From assembly GCA_902779765.1 (NCBI GenBank), contig CACZCQ010000003.1:186001-250000 (forward strand): a DNA stretch of 64,000 nucleotides, given 5' to 3'. The notes beneath the pieces are model-generated. The model searched no databases and had not been told where the DNA came from. It worked only from the letters and a program-made list of their open reading frames with translations. A program made the position numbers and the translations under genes. Below are positions 17,404 to 25,810 of the stretch, piece by piece. The DNA is from an uncultured Bacteroidia bacterium. GTDB taxonomy: Bacteria > Bacteroidota > Bacteroidia > Bacteroidales > UBA932. Within the stretch, counting starts at the first letter, position 1. Every line of letters begins with the position of its first letter.

Positions 17404-18389
17404 TGTTCTTCGAATATCCCAAACTTCTGTGGCTGCTGCTGGTTCCGTTCCTGCTGGTCCTGCGTTACCTTTACATCGAGATCAAGGACCGCAGGCCGCA
17501 CCTGCGCGTGTCCAAGGCCACTCCTTGGCAGGCTGGAGGTAAGTCCGTCCTGGGCATAATAAGGCATGTCCCTTTCATCCTGAGGATCGCAGCCCTCAGC
17601 CTCATCGTGGTGTCGATAGCCCGTCCGCGTTCTTCGTCAAAGGTCGAAAGGGTCGATACCGAGGGCATCGACATCGTTCTGGCGATGGATGTATCCACGA
17701 GTATGCTTGCCCGCGACTTCACTCCCGACAGAATCAGCGCTGCCAAGGACATAGCCATAGAGTTCATTTCCCAGAGACCCACCGACCGTATGGGAATAGT
17801 GGTTTTCGCCGGCGAGAGTTATACACAGTGCCCCCTTACCACGGACAGGGCGACCCTGATCAACCTGATGAAGGAGATATCCACTGACCTTATCGAGGAC
17901 GGAACGGCCATAGGCAACGGCCTTGCCACGGCAGTGGCCAGGATGAAGGATTCGGATGCCAAGAGCAGGGTGGTCATACTCCTTACCGACGGTGTGAACA
18001 ACAGCGGAGAGGTTTCACCGGAGACTGCTGCCGAGATTGCAAAGACATACGGAATCAGGGTGTATACCATCGGTGTCGGAGCAAACGGCGAGGCCCCGTA
18101 TCCCATGATGACTCCGTGGGGGGTGCAGGTCCAGAACGTGAAGGTCGAGATAGACGAAAAACTCCTCTCGAACATAGCTTCGGTGACCGGAGGCCGTTAT
18201 TTCAGGGCGACCGACAACACCAAGCTGTCGGAGATTTATTCGGAAATCAACAAGATGGAGAAGGCGCGCACGACGATCGACAGTTTCCCTGTCTACAAGG
18301 AACTGTTCGGCGGATATGCCCTTGCCGCATTGATCTGCCTGATCCTTGAGATGCTTGTCAAACTTTTAGTCTTGAGGAGGTTGCCATGA
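17400..18389 (+). CDS. batA: BatA, VWA-domain membrane protein
   Basis: A 329-residue membrane-anchored von Willebrand A protein. Two N-terminal helices (about 8-25 and 57-77) precede the VWA domain, which carries an intact MIDAS motif AMDVSTSML near 97-105, plus the Thr and Asp elements (LLTDGVNN near 198). A C-terminal helix anchors the end. BatA is part of the Bacteroides aerotolerance set, whose function in oxygen or stress tolerance is known only in outline. It overlaps both neighbours by four bases, so it is made together with BatB. Confidence 0.9.
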   Translation: MMFFEYPKLLWLLLVPFLLVLRYLYIEIKDRRPHLRVSKATPWQAGGKSVLGIIRHVPFILRIAALSLIVVSIARPRSSSKVERVDTEGIDIVLAMDVSTSMLARDFTPDRISAAKDIAIEFISQRPTDRMGIVVFAGESYTQCPLTTDRATLINLMKEISTDLIEDGTAIGNGLATAVARMKDSDAKSRVVILLTDGVNNSGEVSPETAAEIAKTYGIRVYTIGVGANGEAPYPMMTPWGVQVQNVKVEIDEKLLSNIASVTGGRYFRATDNTKLSEIYSEINKMEKARTTIDSFPVYKELFGGYALAALICLILEMLVKLLVLRRLP

Positions 18390-19393
18390 TCATATTCGCA
18401 CATCCGGAATATCTGCTGCTCCTGCTTCTGGTGCCTTTCTTCTTCATCGGCCTTGCGCTGTGGATGGGCGCCCGGAAAAGACGTCTCCGCAAGCTTGGCG
18501 ACGAGGCCCTCGTCAAGGAACTCATGCCTTCCTGGTCGCGTTCCAAGAGATGGGTGCGTGCGGTCATATATTCCCTCGCCTTCATATTCTTCGTAATAGG
18601 CCTTTCAAGGCCGCAGATCGGAGCCAAGCTCAAGGAATACAAGGCCAGGGGTGCGGAGATCATGGTGGTGCTGGACGTGTCCAACTCTATGCTGGCCCAG
18701 GACTACACTCCCAACAGGCTCGAAAGGGCTAAGCTTGCGATCTCGAGGATCACCGACAAGCTTCAGGGCGACAGGATAGGACTGATCATCTTTGCCGGCA
18801 GTTCATTCGTCCAACTGCCCATCACATCCGATTACGTCAGTGCCAAGATGTTCCTGAACAACATATCCACCGAATCGGTCCCCATCCAGGGAACGGCCAT
18901 CGGGGATGCCATCAATACGGCTGTCAGGAGTTTCAGCGCGCAGAGCGACCAGAGCCGGGCCGTGATAGTGATCACCGACGGTGAGAACCACGAAGATGAC
19001 GCCGTCGCAGCCGCCACAACGGCGGCGGAGGCCGGGGTGAAGGTATATACCATCGGTGTCGGTTCCGCCGACGGGCAGCCGATTCCGATGAAAGGAGGGC
19101 TTCTGAAAGACAAGGAAGGCAACATAGTCGTAACGAAGCTCGACGAAGATACCCTCAAGTCTGTCGCGGAAGCCGGCGGAGGCGCATATGTCCACGCTGG
19201 CAACGATGAATTCGGGCTCACGCCGATAATCGACGATATAAAGAAGATGCAGGAGGAAGAGTACAGTTCCGTGGTGTTCGAGGAGTATGACGAGCAGTTC
19301 ATGTACTTCCTCGGAGTGGCGCTGGCCCTCTTCGCCCTGGAGATGATAATCGGGGAAAGACGTTCCCGCAGGCATTTGTTCGAGGACAGATGA
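18386..19393 (+). CDS. batB: BatB, VWA-domain membrane protein
   Basis: A 335-residue paralogue of BatA with the same layout: two N-terminal helices, a VWA domain with the MIDAS motif VLDVSNSML near 94-102 and ITDGEN near 196, and a C-terminal membrane helix (about 306-325). The two genes probably arose by duplication. Both keep metal-binding residues, so a metal-bridged complex between them or with partners is plausible. Start and stop overlap batA and batC by four bases each. Confidence 0.9.
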   Translation: MIIFAHPEYLLLLLLVPFFFIGLALWMGARKRRLRKLGDEALVKELMPSWSRSKRWVRAVIYSLAFIFFVIGLSRPQIGAKLKEYKARGAEIMVVLDVSNSMLAQDYTPNRLERAKLAISRITDKLQGDRIGLIIFAGSSFVQLPITSDYVSAKMFLNNISTESVPIQGTAIGDAINTAVRSFSAQSDQSRAVIVITDGENHEDDAVAAATTAAEAGVKVYTIGVGSADGQPIPMKGGLLKDKEGNIVVTKLDEDTLKSVAEAGGGAYVHAGNDEFGLTPIIDDIKKMQEEEYSSVVFEEYDEQFMYFLGVALALFALEMIIGERRSRRHLFEDR

Positions 19394-20097
19394 AAGTGAT
19401 TATGAAATATGTGGCGGTATTGATCCTGGCAGTGCTGAGCGGCACCGTCATGGATGCCCAGGTCGACCGCAGGGAGGTCAGATCCGGCAACCGCCAGTTC
19501 AAGAAAGGCAACTGGCAGAAGAGCGAGATCGAGTACCGTAAGGCCCAGGTCAAGGATTCTTCATCCTTCGCCGCCGGCTACAACCTGGCCAACTCCCTTT
19601 ACCGCCAGGATAATTATGAAGAAGCGGCCAAGGCCCTGGACGGATTGAAGGAACAGGCACCTAATAGTGTTTCCGCAGCCGATTACTACTATAACCTCGG
19701 CAATGTCGCGGTGATGAAAAAGGACTGGAAGGGAGCCGTGGATGCCTACAAGCAGTCTCTCCTGAGGAGGCCTGACGATATGGATGCCAAGGAGAATTAT
19801 GCATACGCCAAGCTGATGCTCAAGAATGAAGGCGGCGGAGGCGGAGGTGGCAACGACAATCAGGATCAGAACCAGAACCAGGATCAGGATCAGGATCAAA
19901 ACCAGAATCAGGACCAGAACAACGATAACAACCAGGATCAGAATCAGGACCAGGGACAGAGTGATGCCAAGATCTCTCCCCAGCAGGTCCAGCAGATGCT
20001 GAAGGCTATCCAGGCCAGGGAAAAGGAGACCCAGGACAAGGTCAACAAAGAGAAGGCCGCCGTGCTGAAGTCACGGCAGAAGGACAAGAATTGGTAG
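19390..20097 (+). CDS. batC: BatC, TPR protein with Gln/Asn/Asp-rich tail
   Basis: A 235-residue exported TPR protein. The signal peptide covers about residues 1-24. Three TPR units span about 28-148 (for example YNLANSLYRQDNYEEA and YYNLGNVAVMKKDWKGAVDAYKQSL). A Gly-rich hinge follows, then an unusual run of Gln, Asp and Asn at about 158-190, and a charged helical C terminus (QQMLKAIQAREKETQDKVNKEK). TPR repeats suggest a docking role for the Bat membrane complex. It starts inside the batB stop and ends four bases before batD. Confidence 0.88.
   Translation: MKVIMKYVAVLILAVLSGTVMDAQVDRREVRSGNRQFKKGNWQKSEIEYRKAQVKDSSSFAAGYNLANSLYRQDNYEEAAKALDGLKEQAPNSVSAADYYYNLGNVAVMKKDWKGAVDAYKQSLLRRPDDMDAKENYAYAKLMLKNEGGGGGGGNDNQDQNQNQDQDQDQNQNQDQNNDNNQDQNQDQGQSDAKISPQQVQQMLKAIQAREKETQDKVNKEKAAVLKSRQKDKNW
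19861..19957 (+). repeat. Short tandem repeat encoding Gln/Asn/Asp tract
   Basis: Imperfect repeats of CAGGATCAG and AACCAG units within batC encode alternating Q-D and Q-N residues. Such hexamer-like repeats can change length by slippage in steps that keep the frame. Confidence 0.75.
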
Positions 20098-20101
20098 TGA
20101 T

Positions 20102-22822
20102 ATGAAAAGATATCTATTATATATGACGGCACTGCTGCTTTTCGCTGCATACCAGTCTTCCGCCCAGAATTCAATCCGGGTGGAGGCTCCGGGAGTGGTC
20201 GCCGTCAACGAGCAGTTCAATGTCACGTTCATCATAGAAGGGGACAAGAAGACGTCTGATTTCTCCTGGTCCCAGGGAGATGATTTCCAACTTGTCTGGG
20301 GGCCGCAGAAAGGTACTTCCACCAGCGTCCAGATAATCAACGGCAAGAGGACTTCCTCACACCAGACCACCTATACCTATATACTGCTTCCGAAAGGCAA
20401 GGGTACATTCAAGATCCCTCCTGCTTCGGCAACCGTGGACGGAGAGAGGATCTCTTCCTCACAGGTTTCCATCCAGGTAGTGACGGATGCGTCCTCGGCA
20501 CCACAGGGAGGCCAGTCTGGCCAGGGAAACCAGGGAAGCCAGTCACAGGGCTCGGAAGAGAAGGCACGTCAGCAGGCCGCTACCGGTGAAATCCCGTCCG
20601 AAGACCTCTTCCTGAGACTTTCCCTGAGCCGCTCGGAGGTCGTGATCGGTGAGCCGATAACCGCATCCCTGAAACTCTACCAGAGGGTGAACATCGCCGG
20701 ATTCGAGAATGTCAAGTTCCCTACTTTCAACGGTTTCTGGAGTCAGGAGACATATTCCCCGACCAATATCGAGTTCAAGAGGGAGAGTTTCGACGACAAG
20801 ATATACAACACTGCGATACTGAGGAGTTATGTCCTGATTCCCCAGCAGGCTGGCACGATAACGATCGATCCGGCGGAACTTGTCTGCCTGGTCAATGTCA
20901 GGGTCAATTCCGCCGCTTCCAACAGCATCTTCGACAGCTTCTTCCAGGACGAATACAGGACCATCCGCAAGAGGGTCTCTACCTCGGCCGCACGCGTGAA
21001 GGTGAATCCTCTGCCAGCCGGCCAGCCCGCCTCGTTCGGTGGCGGTGTCGGCAGTTTCGGAATATCCGCCCGTCTGTCCTCGGACGAGCTCAAGACCCAC
21101 GATGCAGGCTCCCTCGTGATCACCGTCTCCGGTCGCGGTAACGTGTCCCTGCTCGAAGAGCCCAAGGTCAGTTTCCCTCCGGACTTCGAGGTTTATGACA
21201 CGAAGACTACCGAGAATACCGACAAGAGCAACGGAGGGACTTCCGGCAGCAAGTCGTTCGAGTTCCCCTTCATCCCCAGGAGCGCAGGAGACTTCACGAT
21301 CGAGCCCGTCGAGTATTCATACTACGATGTAACCACCGGGAAATATGTAACCCTGCGAACCCAGCCCCTCAAGATAAAAGTGGCCAAGGGAAAGGGATCC
21401 GATGCTTCGGTCCAGGTCCAGACAGTTCCCGGAGTCGAGCGTAGGGACGTCAAGAGCCTTGCCGATGACATCAGGTACATATCCACCAGGAAACCTTCCT
21501 TCTCGAGGGGTGGAGGTTCCTTCTTCGTCGGTTCACCTCTGTTCTTCATCCTGCTGGGATTGATACTCCTCGGCGCCGTTGCCATATGGCTTGCCACCAG
21601 GAAGGTGGCCGCCATGAGGGCTGACGTTGCGATGACCAAGAACCGCAGGGCCACCAAGATGGCCAGGAAACGCCTGCAGCAGGCAGGGGAATTCCTGAAC
21701 AAGAATCTCTATACCGCCTTCTATGAGGAGCTTCACAAGGCGCTGGTCGGTTTCATCTCTGGTAAGCTCAATATGGACATGTCGGAAATCAGCAAGGACA
21801 ATATCGCTGCCGCCCTGCTCGATGGAGGCGTAAGCGAAGAGGATACCCGGTCGTTCACCGACCTTCTGGATGCGTGCGAGTTTGCAAGATATTCCCCTGA
21901 TGCGGGCAACGAGGCCATGAGTGCGCATTATGAGACGGCGGTCAAGGTCATATCCGCCATTGATTCCAGCCTGGGCGGCAAGGCCCGTTCAAAAGGCAAG
22001 GTTACCGCTGTCCTGGCGATTCTCCTTGCAGTCGGAACCGCCTTCAATGCCGGTGCCCAGTCGGATTCCATAATGGTGGCCACTGTTGATACGACTGTCG
22101 GTCAGCAGGCGGTCGTGCCTGAGGCCAAGAGCGCCGACATCCTCTGGCAGGAAGGTATAGATGCATATTCGGAAAACCGTTTCAGGGATGCGGCGGCAGC
22201 CTGGGAGGAAATCGTGTCCACCGGTGCCGAGTCCCCGGAACTGTACTGCAACATCGGCGATTCCTATTTCAAGCAGGGTAATTATCCCAAGGCGATTCTT
22301 TTCTATGAGAGAGCATTGAAGCTTGACCCTTCATATTCCGATGCCCGTTATAACCTTGAGTTCGCAGGAAGTTTCGTCCAGGACAAGATAGAGGCCGTGC
22401 CCGAGTTCATCCTCAAGAGCCTGGCCCGCAAGGTGTGCTACTTCCTCGGTTCCAACGCCTGGGCGGCACTGTTCCTCATCCTGCTGGTCTGCGCTCTCGG
22501 AATGGGACTCATGTTCTTGCTGGCTTCCTCGGTCGGCAAGAGGCGTACCGGCTTCTATTGCGGTCTGGTACTGCTTATCCTTTCATTGTGCTGCCTGGGA
22601 TTCTCGGTCTGGCAGAAGCACGATTACCACAAGGCCGACAGCGCGATCGTGATGAATCCGGTCTCTTCAGTCAAGAGTTCTCCTTCGGGCGGGAAGGACC
22701 TGTTCATCATCCATGAGGGTACGAAAGTGAAGATCCTCGACAGTGTCGGATCGTGGCAGAATATCGAGCTGGCTGACGGCCGTCAAGGCTGGATCGACGG
22801 CTCCTCAATTGAAATAATCTAG
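20102..22822 (+). CDS. BatD-BatE fusion protein
   Basis: A 906-residue protein joining two Bat proteins that are separate in many Bacteroides. Residues 1-21 are a signal peptide. The BatD part (about 22-625) has beta-rich periplasmic repeats, a Gln/Gly/Ser linker near 140-155, a transmembrane helix at about 480-503 and a cytoplasmic helical region. A second hydrophobic segment at about 634-653 (ending FNAGAQ) looks like a relict signal peptide. The BatE part follows: TPR units (about 676-760), two helices (about 785-810 and 818-840) and an SH3-like domain (about 866-906). It closes the Bat operon and overlaps the convergent kinase gene by four bases. Confidence 0.85.
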   Translation: MKRYLLYMTALLLFAAYQSSAQNSIRVEAPGVVAVNEQFNVTFIIEGDKKTSDFSWSQGDDFQLVWGPQKGTSTSVQIINGKRTSSHQTTYTYILLPKGKGTFKIPPASATVDGERISSSQVSIQVVTDASSAPQGGQSGQGNQGSQSQGSEEKARQQAATGEIPSEDLFLRLSLSRSEVVIGEPITASLKLYQRVNIAGFENVKFPTFNGFWSQETYSPTNIEFKRESFDDKIYNTAILRSYVLIPQQAGTITIDPAELVCLVNVRVNSAASNSIFDSFFQDEYRTIRKRVSTSAARVKVNPLPAGQPASFGGGVGSFGISARLSSDELKTHDAGSLVITVSGRGNVSLLEEPKVSFPPDFEVYDTKTTENTDKSNGGTSGSKSFEFPFIPRSAGDFTIEPVEYSYYDVTTGKYVTLRTQPLKIKVAKGKGSDASVQVQTVPGVERRDVKSLADDIRYISTRKPSFSRGGGSFFVGSPLFFILLGLILLGAVAIWLATRKVAAMRADVAMTKNRRATKMARKRLQQAGEFLNKNLYTAFYEELHKALVGFISGKLNMDMSEISKDNIAAALLDGGVSEEDTRSFTDLLDACEFARYSPDAGNEAMSAHYETAVKVISAIDSSLGGKARSKGKVTAVLAILLAVGTAFNAGAQSDSIMVATVDTTVGQQAVVPEAKSADILWQEGIDAYSENRFRDAAAAWEEIVSTGAESPELYCNIGDSYFKQGNYPKAILFYERALKLDPSYSDARYNLEFAGSFVQDKIEAVPEFILKSLARKVCYFLGSNAWAALFLILLVCALGMGLMFLLASSVGKRRTGFYCGLVLLILSLCCLGFSVWQKHDYHKADSAIVMNPVSSVKSSPSGGKDLFIIHEGTKVKILDSVGSWQNIELADGRQGWIDGSSIEII

Positions 22823-24540
22823 AGGGTCTGTCCCCCGATGAACTCCCTCATGATGGATGTGGGAGGGATGGCGGCGATCTCGTCGGGCTGGAGCGCCACG
22901 ATGTAATCCAGGAACTTCAGCAGGCGCACCGTCTCCGTGTAGGCCGGTGAGCAAGGAGAAATGCGCCTCAGGAGGGGTTCCGCATAGTACTTGAGCATCG
23001 GCAGCTCGAATATGAGGGCCGAATTGAAAAGGGCGTCCGCGTTCTCCTGGAACGGGAAGATATTCCTGGACTCCCCGCGCCTGACGCTGTCCCACAGGAG
23101 GATTGTCTTCTCCGGGCTTATACCCCTTACCCTGTTGTCCCTAACCATCCTTCTCAACAGACGGTTGTCGGAGGTGGAGAGGTTGACATTCTCATCGATG
23201 TTGAGGGAGGTGAGTGCTGATGCATATACCCTGAATATCTTGGAATCATCGACCGCGGGGGTCATCTCCGGGTTCAATGCGTGGATGCCTTCCATGATGA
23301 GGATATCCTTGTCTTCAAGATGGAGCTTGTTCCCGACGAACGTCCTGCAACCGGATTTGAAATCGTATTTCGGGATCTCCACTTCCTTCCCTTCAAGCAG
23401 TTCGTTGAGCTGCATGTTGAGGAACTCCAGGTCCATCGCGCGGAGGGATTCGAAATCCAGTTTCCCGTCTTCATCCCTGGGAGTCATGTCCCTGTTGACG
23501 AAGTAGTTGTCGAGCTCTATCACTTTTGGCCTGAGTCCGAGGACCTTGCATTGCAGGGCGATCCTGAGCGAGGATGAGGTCTTTCCACTCGAGGAAGGTC
23601 CGGCAATCATGACGATGCGTTTGGCGCCCCTGTTCTCGTATATCTTGTCTGCAATCCTGGCGTATGCACGTTCGTGCTGGGCTTCCGCAAGGTTGATGAT
23701 CTCAACGGCCCTTCCGGCCTTGATGGCGGAGTTGAGGGTGCCGACACTCTCGATGCCGATGATGGAGCACCAGTTCGAATATTCCTTCAGAGTGGTCGCA
23801 ATCTTGGTCTGCCGTTTCATCGGCATGACCTTGGTGAAGTCGGTCATCATCGGACCCTGGAGGCAGAATCCCTGCCCGACTCCGGTGATATCGAAGGTCT
23901 TCAGGAAGCCGGTCGACGGAATCAGCGGCCCGTGCATGGTATCCGCCTTCCCGTCGAGGAAGTATACGCTGCAGATGAATGCCCCGATGCTTCTCTGGAG
24001 CTCGGCCTTCATGGGCTGGTTGTTGGCAAGGAATATCGCTTCCGCCTCTTCGGAATTCATCTTGACCTTGGTGAATGGAAGGTCCTTTGCGATAATCTCT
24101 TTCATCTTGGCCTTGATGGCATCGATCTCCTCATCCGTGACGAAGCAGACCTTGCTCCTTCCGTCTTCCATCCTGGTCTTCTCGTGGATCTCGCAATACA
24201 GGCCGCTCGGCAGGGAGTGGTCGACCACCAGGACTTTTTCGGGATAAAGCTCCCTGACCGCGTTCTGAAGCACGAAGCAGAGCGAGCGGAGGTAGCACCG
24301 CCTTCCGTCGGGATGGTTGAACCCTATGAACTCCACCTGATGGAAGAGCATGGGCCTGTAATTAAGTTCCTTGAGTTTATTGTCGACAAGAGCGGCGATT
24401 ACATCCAGTTTCTGGCCCGACTTGGGGTCCGTTACGCTGCGGCACCACTTCTTCGAAAGGTCCCTCAGGGAACCTCCAAGTTCGATCCTGTGGTTCTTTC
24501 CGTCGTTCTTGCAGTAGATTGCGATTTCTTTGTTGTCCAT
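22819..24540 (-). CDS. Nucleoside (uridine-type) kinase with N-terminal synthetase-like domains
   Basis: A 573-residue two-part protein. Residues 1-65 look like a TGS/ubiquitin-like fold, and about 70-250 resemble the second additional domain of threonyl-tRNA synthetase. From about 305 there is a uridine kinase/phosphoribulokinase-type P-loop domain, with GPSSSGKT at 314-321 and the LIMEGIHALNP segment. Such proteins are annotated as nucleoside kinases in Bacteroidota and Firmicutes; the substrate is not established. The ATG at 24540 matches the family N terminus (MDNKEIAIYC) and follows a TATATTTG box by four bases. The upstream in-frame extension is rejected. Confidence 0.85.
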   Translation of the reverse strand: MDNKEIAIYCKNDGKNHRIELGGSLRDLSKKWCRSVTDPKSGQKLDVIAALVDNKLKELNYRPMLFHQVEFIGFNHPDGRRCYLRSLCFVLQNAVRELYPEKVLVVDHSLPSGLYCEIHEKTRMEDGRSKVCFVTDEEIDAIKAKMKEIIAKDLPFTKVKMNSEEAEAIFLANNQPMKAELQRSIGAFICSVYFLDGKADTMHGPLIPSTGFLKTFDITGVGQGFCLQGPMMTDFTKVMPMKRQTKIATTLKEYSNWCSIIGIESVGTLNSAIKAGRAVEIINLAEAQHERAYARIADKIYENRGAKRIVMIAGPSSSGKTSSSLRIALQCKVLGLRPKVIELDNYFVNRDMTPRDEDGKLDFESLRAMDLEFLNMQLNELLEGKEVEIPKYDFKSGCRTFVGNKLHLEDKDILIMEGIHALNPEMTPAVDDSKIFRVYASALTSLNIDENVNLSTSDNRLLRRMVRDNRVRGISPEKTILLWDSVRRGESRNIFPFQENADALFNSALIFELPMLKYYAEPLLRRISPCSPAYTETVRLLKFLDYIVALQPDEIAAIPPTSIMREFIGGQTL

Positions 24541-24544
24541 ATCA

Positions 24545-24552
24545 CAAATATA
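24545..24552 (-). promoter_or_regulatory. Nucleoside kinase -7 box (TATATTTG), near-leaderless
   Basis: The minus strand reads TATATTTG, an exact TAnnTTTG match, ending only four bases before the ATG at 24540. The transcript is likely to begin at the start codon. Confidence 0.65.
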
Positions 24553-24601
24553 CTCAAAATACATTAACTTTATAGATGTATTCATTTCAAAACCAACCAT
24601 C

Positions 24602-25720
24602 ATGATGCGAAGAACGATTGCTATGTCACTGTGCGTGGTGACACTCCTCGTAACGGCCCGCACATTTGCCCAGGATGCCGGAACCGGATACCCGACTGCA
24701 GAGAGTCATTTCGACGCCTTGTATGCAAAGGCTGACGGACGGTATGTCTGGAGCAACTGGAAGGGAAGTTTCAACAAATGGCAGAAACGTTTCCGCGCGG
24801 AATTGGAGGAGACTCTGGGCATTCCCCGGATGCGGGCAGGAATGCCGGGCTTCAAGCCGGAGGCCAGGCAGCTGGACAGCGAGGACATGGGTTCATTCTT
24901 CCGCGAAAGGTGGGAGATCTATACCGAACCGGACGTCCTTCTTCCTGTCATCATCCTGCGTCCCAAGGAAATTCAGGGAAAGACGGGCCTGATGATCACT
25001 CCGCACGGTCATTCGAAGAACACCGAGTTGTATGCCGGAGTATACTGGAATGAGGAAGACCGCTCCCTTGCAGAGGATGGGGAAAGGAATATCGCCGTAC
25101 AGGCTGTTCAGGAGGGGTATATTGCTATAGCTCCGACCGCCCGTGCATTCGGGAAGACCAGGACCGCGCAGGACCTGGCAGCCGATGCCACCTCATCCTG
25201 TCACGACTATATGCTGCACGACCTGATGGTGGGACGGACCCCTGTCGGAGAAAGGGTTTGGGATATCATGAAGATAATCGACTGGGCTCTCGAGACCCAG
25301 CCCATTGATCCCGGAAGGATAGTGGTCTCCGGCCATTCCGGCGGAGGAACCGCAACCCTGTATGCAGGAGCCGTGGATACCAGGATCGCTGTCTGCATGC
25401 CTTCAGGAGCGTTCAGTTCCTTCGAAGCGAGCATCTGTGCCATCCGTCATTGCGAATGCAACTATCTGCCGGGAATCCTGAACCTCGGCAATATGGGAGA
25501 CATAGCCGGACTGGTTGCCGGCAGGTACCTCTGCATCATCCAGGGCAAGGACGACGGCATATTCCCGATCGATGGGGCCAGGGGTGAATTCAGGAAGACT
25601 GAGGCGATTTTCCGTGCAGCAGGAAAGGGTGCCTGCTCCCTTGCAGTGGGCGACGGAGGCCACCGCTATTATAAGAAACCTGCATGGGAGTTCATCCATA
25701 AGTATCTGGATAAGGAATAG
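24602..25720 (+). CDS. Secreted alpha/beta hydrolase (acetyl xylan esterase-like)
   Basis: A 372-residue exported hydrolase. A signal peptide ends near residue 23 (TARTFAQ). The alpha/beta hydrolase domain resembles the Abhydrolase_7/acetyl xylan esterase group: MITPHGHSKN oxyanion region, RTPVGERVWDIMKIIDW, the nucleophile elbow GHSGGGT, a later acid (GKDDGIFP) and a C-terminal histidine (GDGGHRYY). ATG 24602 is used; the longer frame starts inside the divergent kinase gene. It probably removes acyl groups from carbohydrates in the periplasm; the substrate is unknown. No close partner gene is seen. Confidence 0.8.
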   Translation: MMRRTIAMSLCVVTLLVTARTFAQDAGTGYPTAESHFDALYAKADGRYVWSNWKGSFNKWQKRFRAELEETLGIPRMRAGMPGFKPEARQLDSEDMGSFFRERWEIYTEPDVLLPVIILRPKEIQGKTGLMITPHGHSKNTELYAGVYWNEEDRSLAEDGERNIAVQAVQEGYIAIAPTARAFGKTRTAQDLAADATSSCHDYMLHDLMVGRTPVGERVWDIMKIIDWALETQPIDPGRIVVSGHSGGGTATLYAGAVDTRIAVCMPSGAFSSFEASICAIRHCECNYLPGILNLGNMGDIAGLVAGRYLCIIQGKDDGIFPIDGARGEFRKTEAIFRAAGKGACSLAVGDGGHRYYKKPAWEFIHKYLDKE

Positions 25721-25755
25721 AAATTTCTGTTTCTTCGGCAGTTTTTTCCGTTTTT

Positions 25756-25788
25756 TTTGACATTTGCCGTTTTGGCGGAGCATATTTG
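25756..25788 (+). promoter_or_regulatory. comM promoter (-33 TTTG, -7 CATATTTG)
   Basis: TTTG at 25756-25759 and CATATTTG at 25781-25788 are 21 bases apart. The first base of the -7 box departs from TAnnTTTG. The ATG is 22 nt downstream. Confidence 0.55.
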
Positions 25789-25810
25789 AGCCGGTAAACT
25801 GACTTGAACT

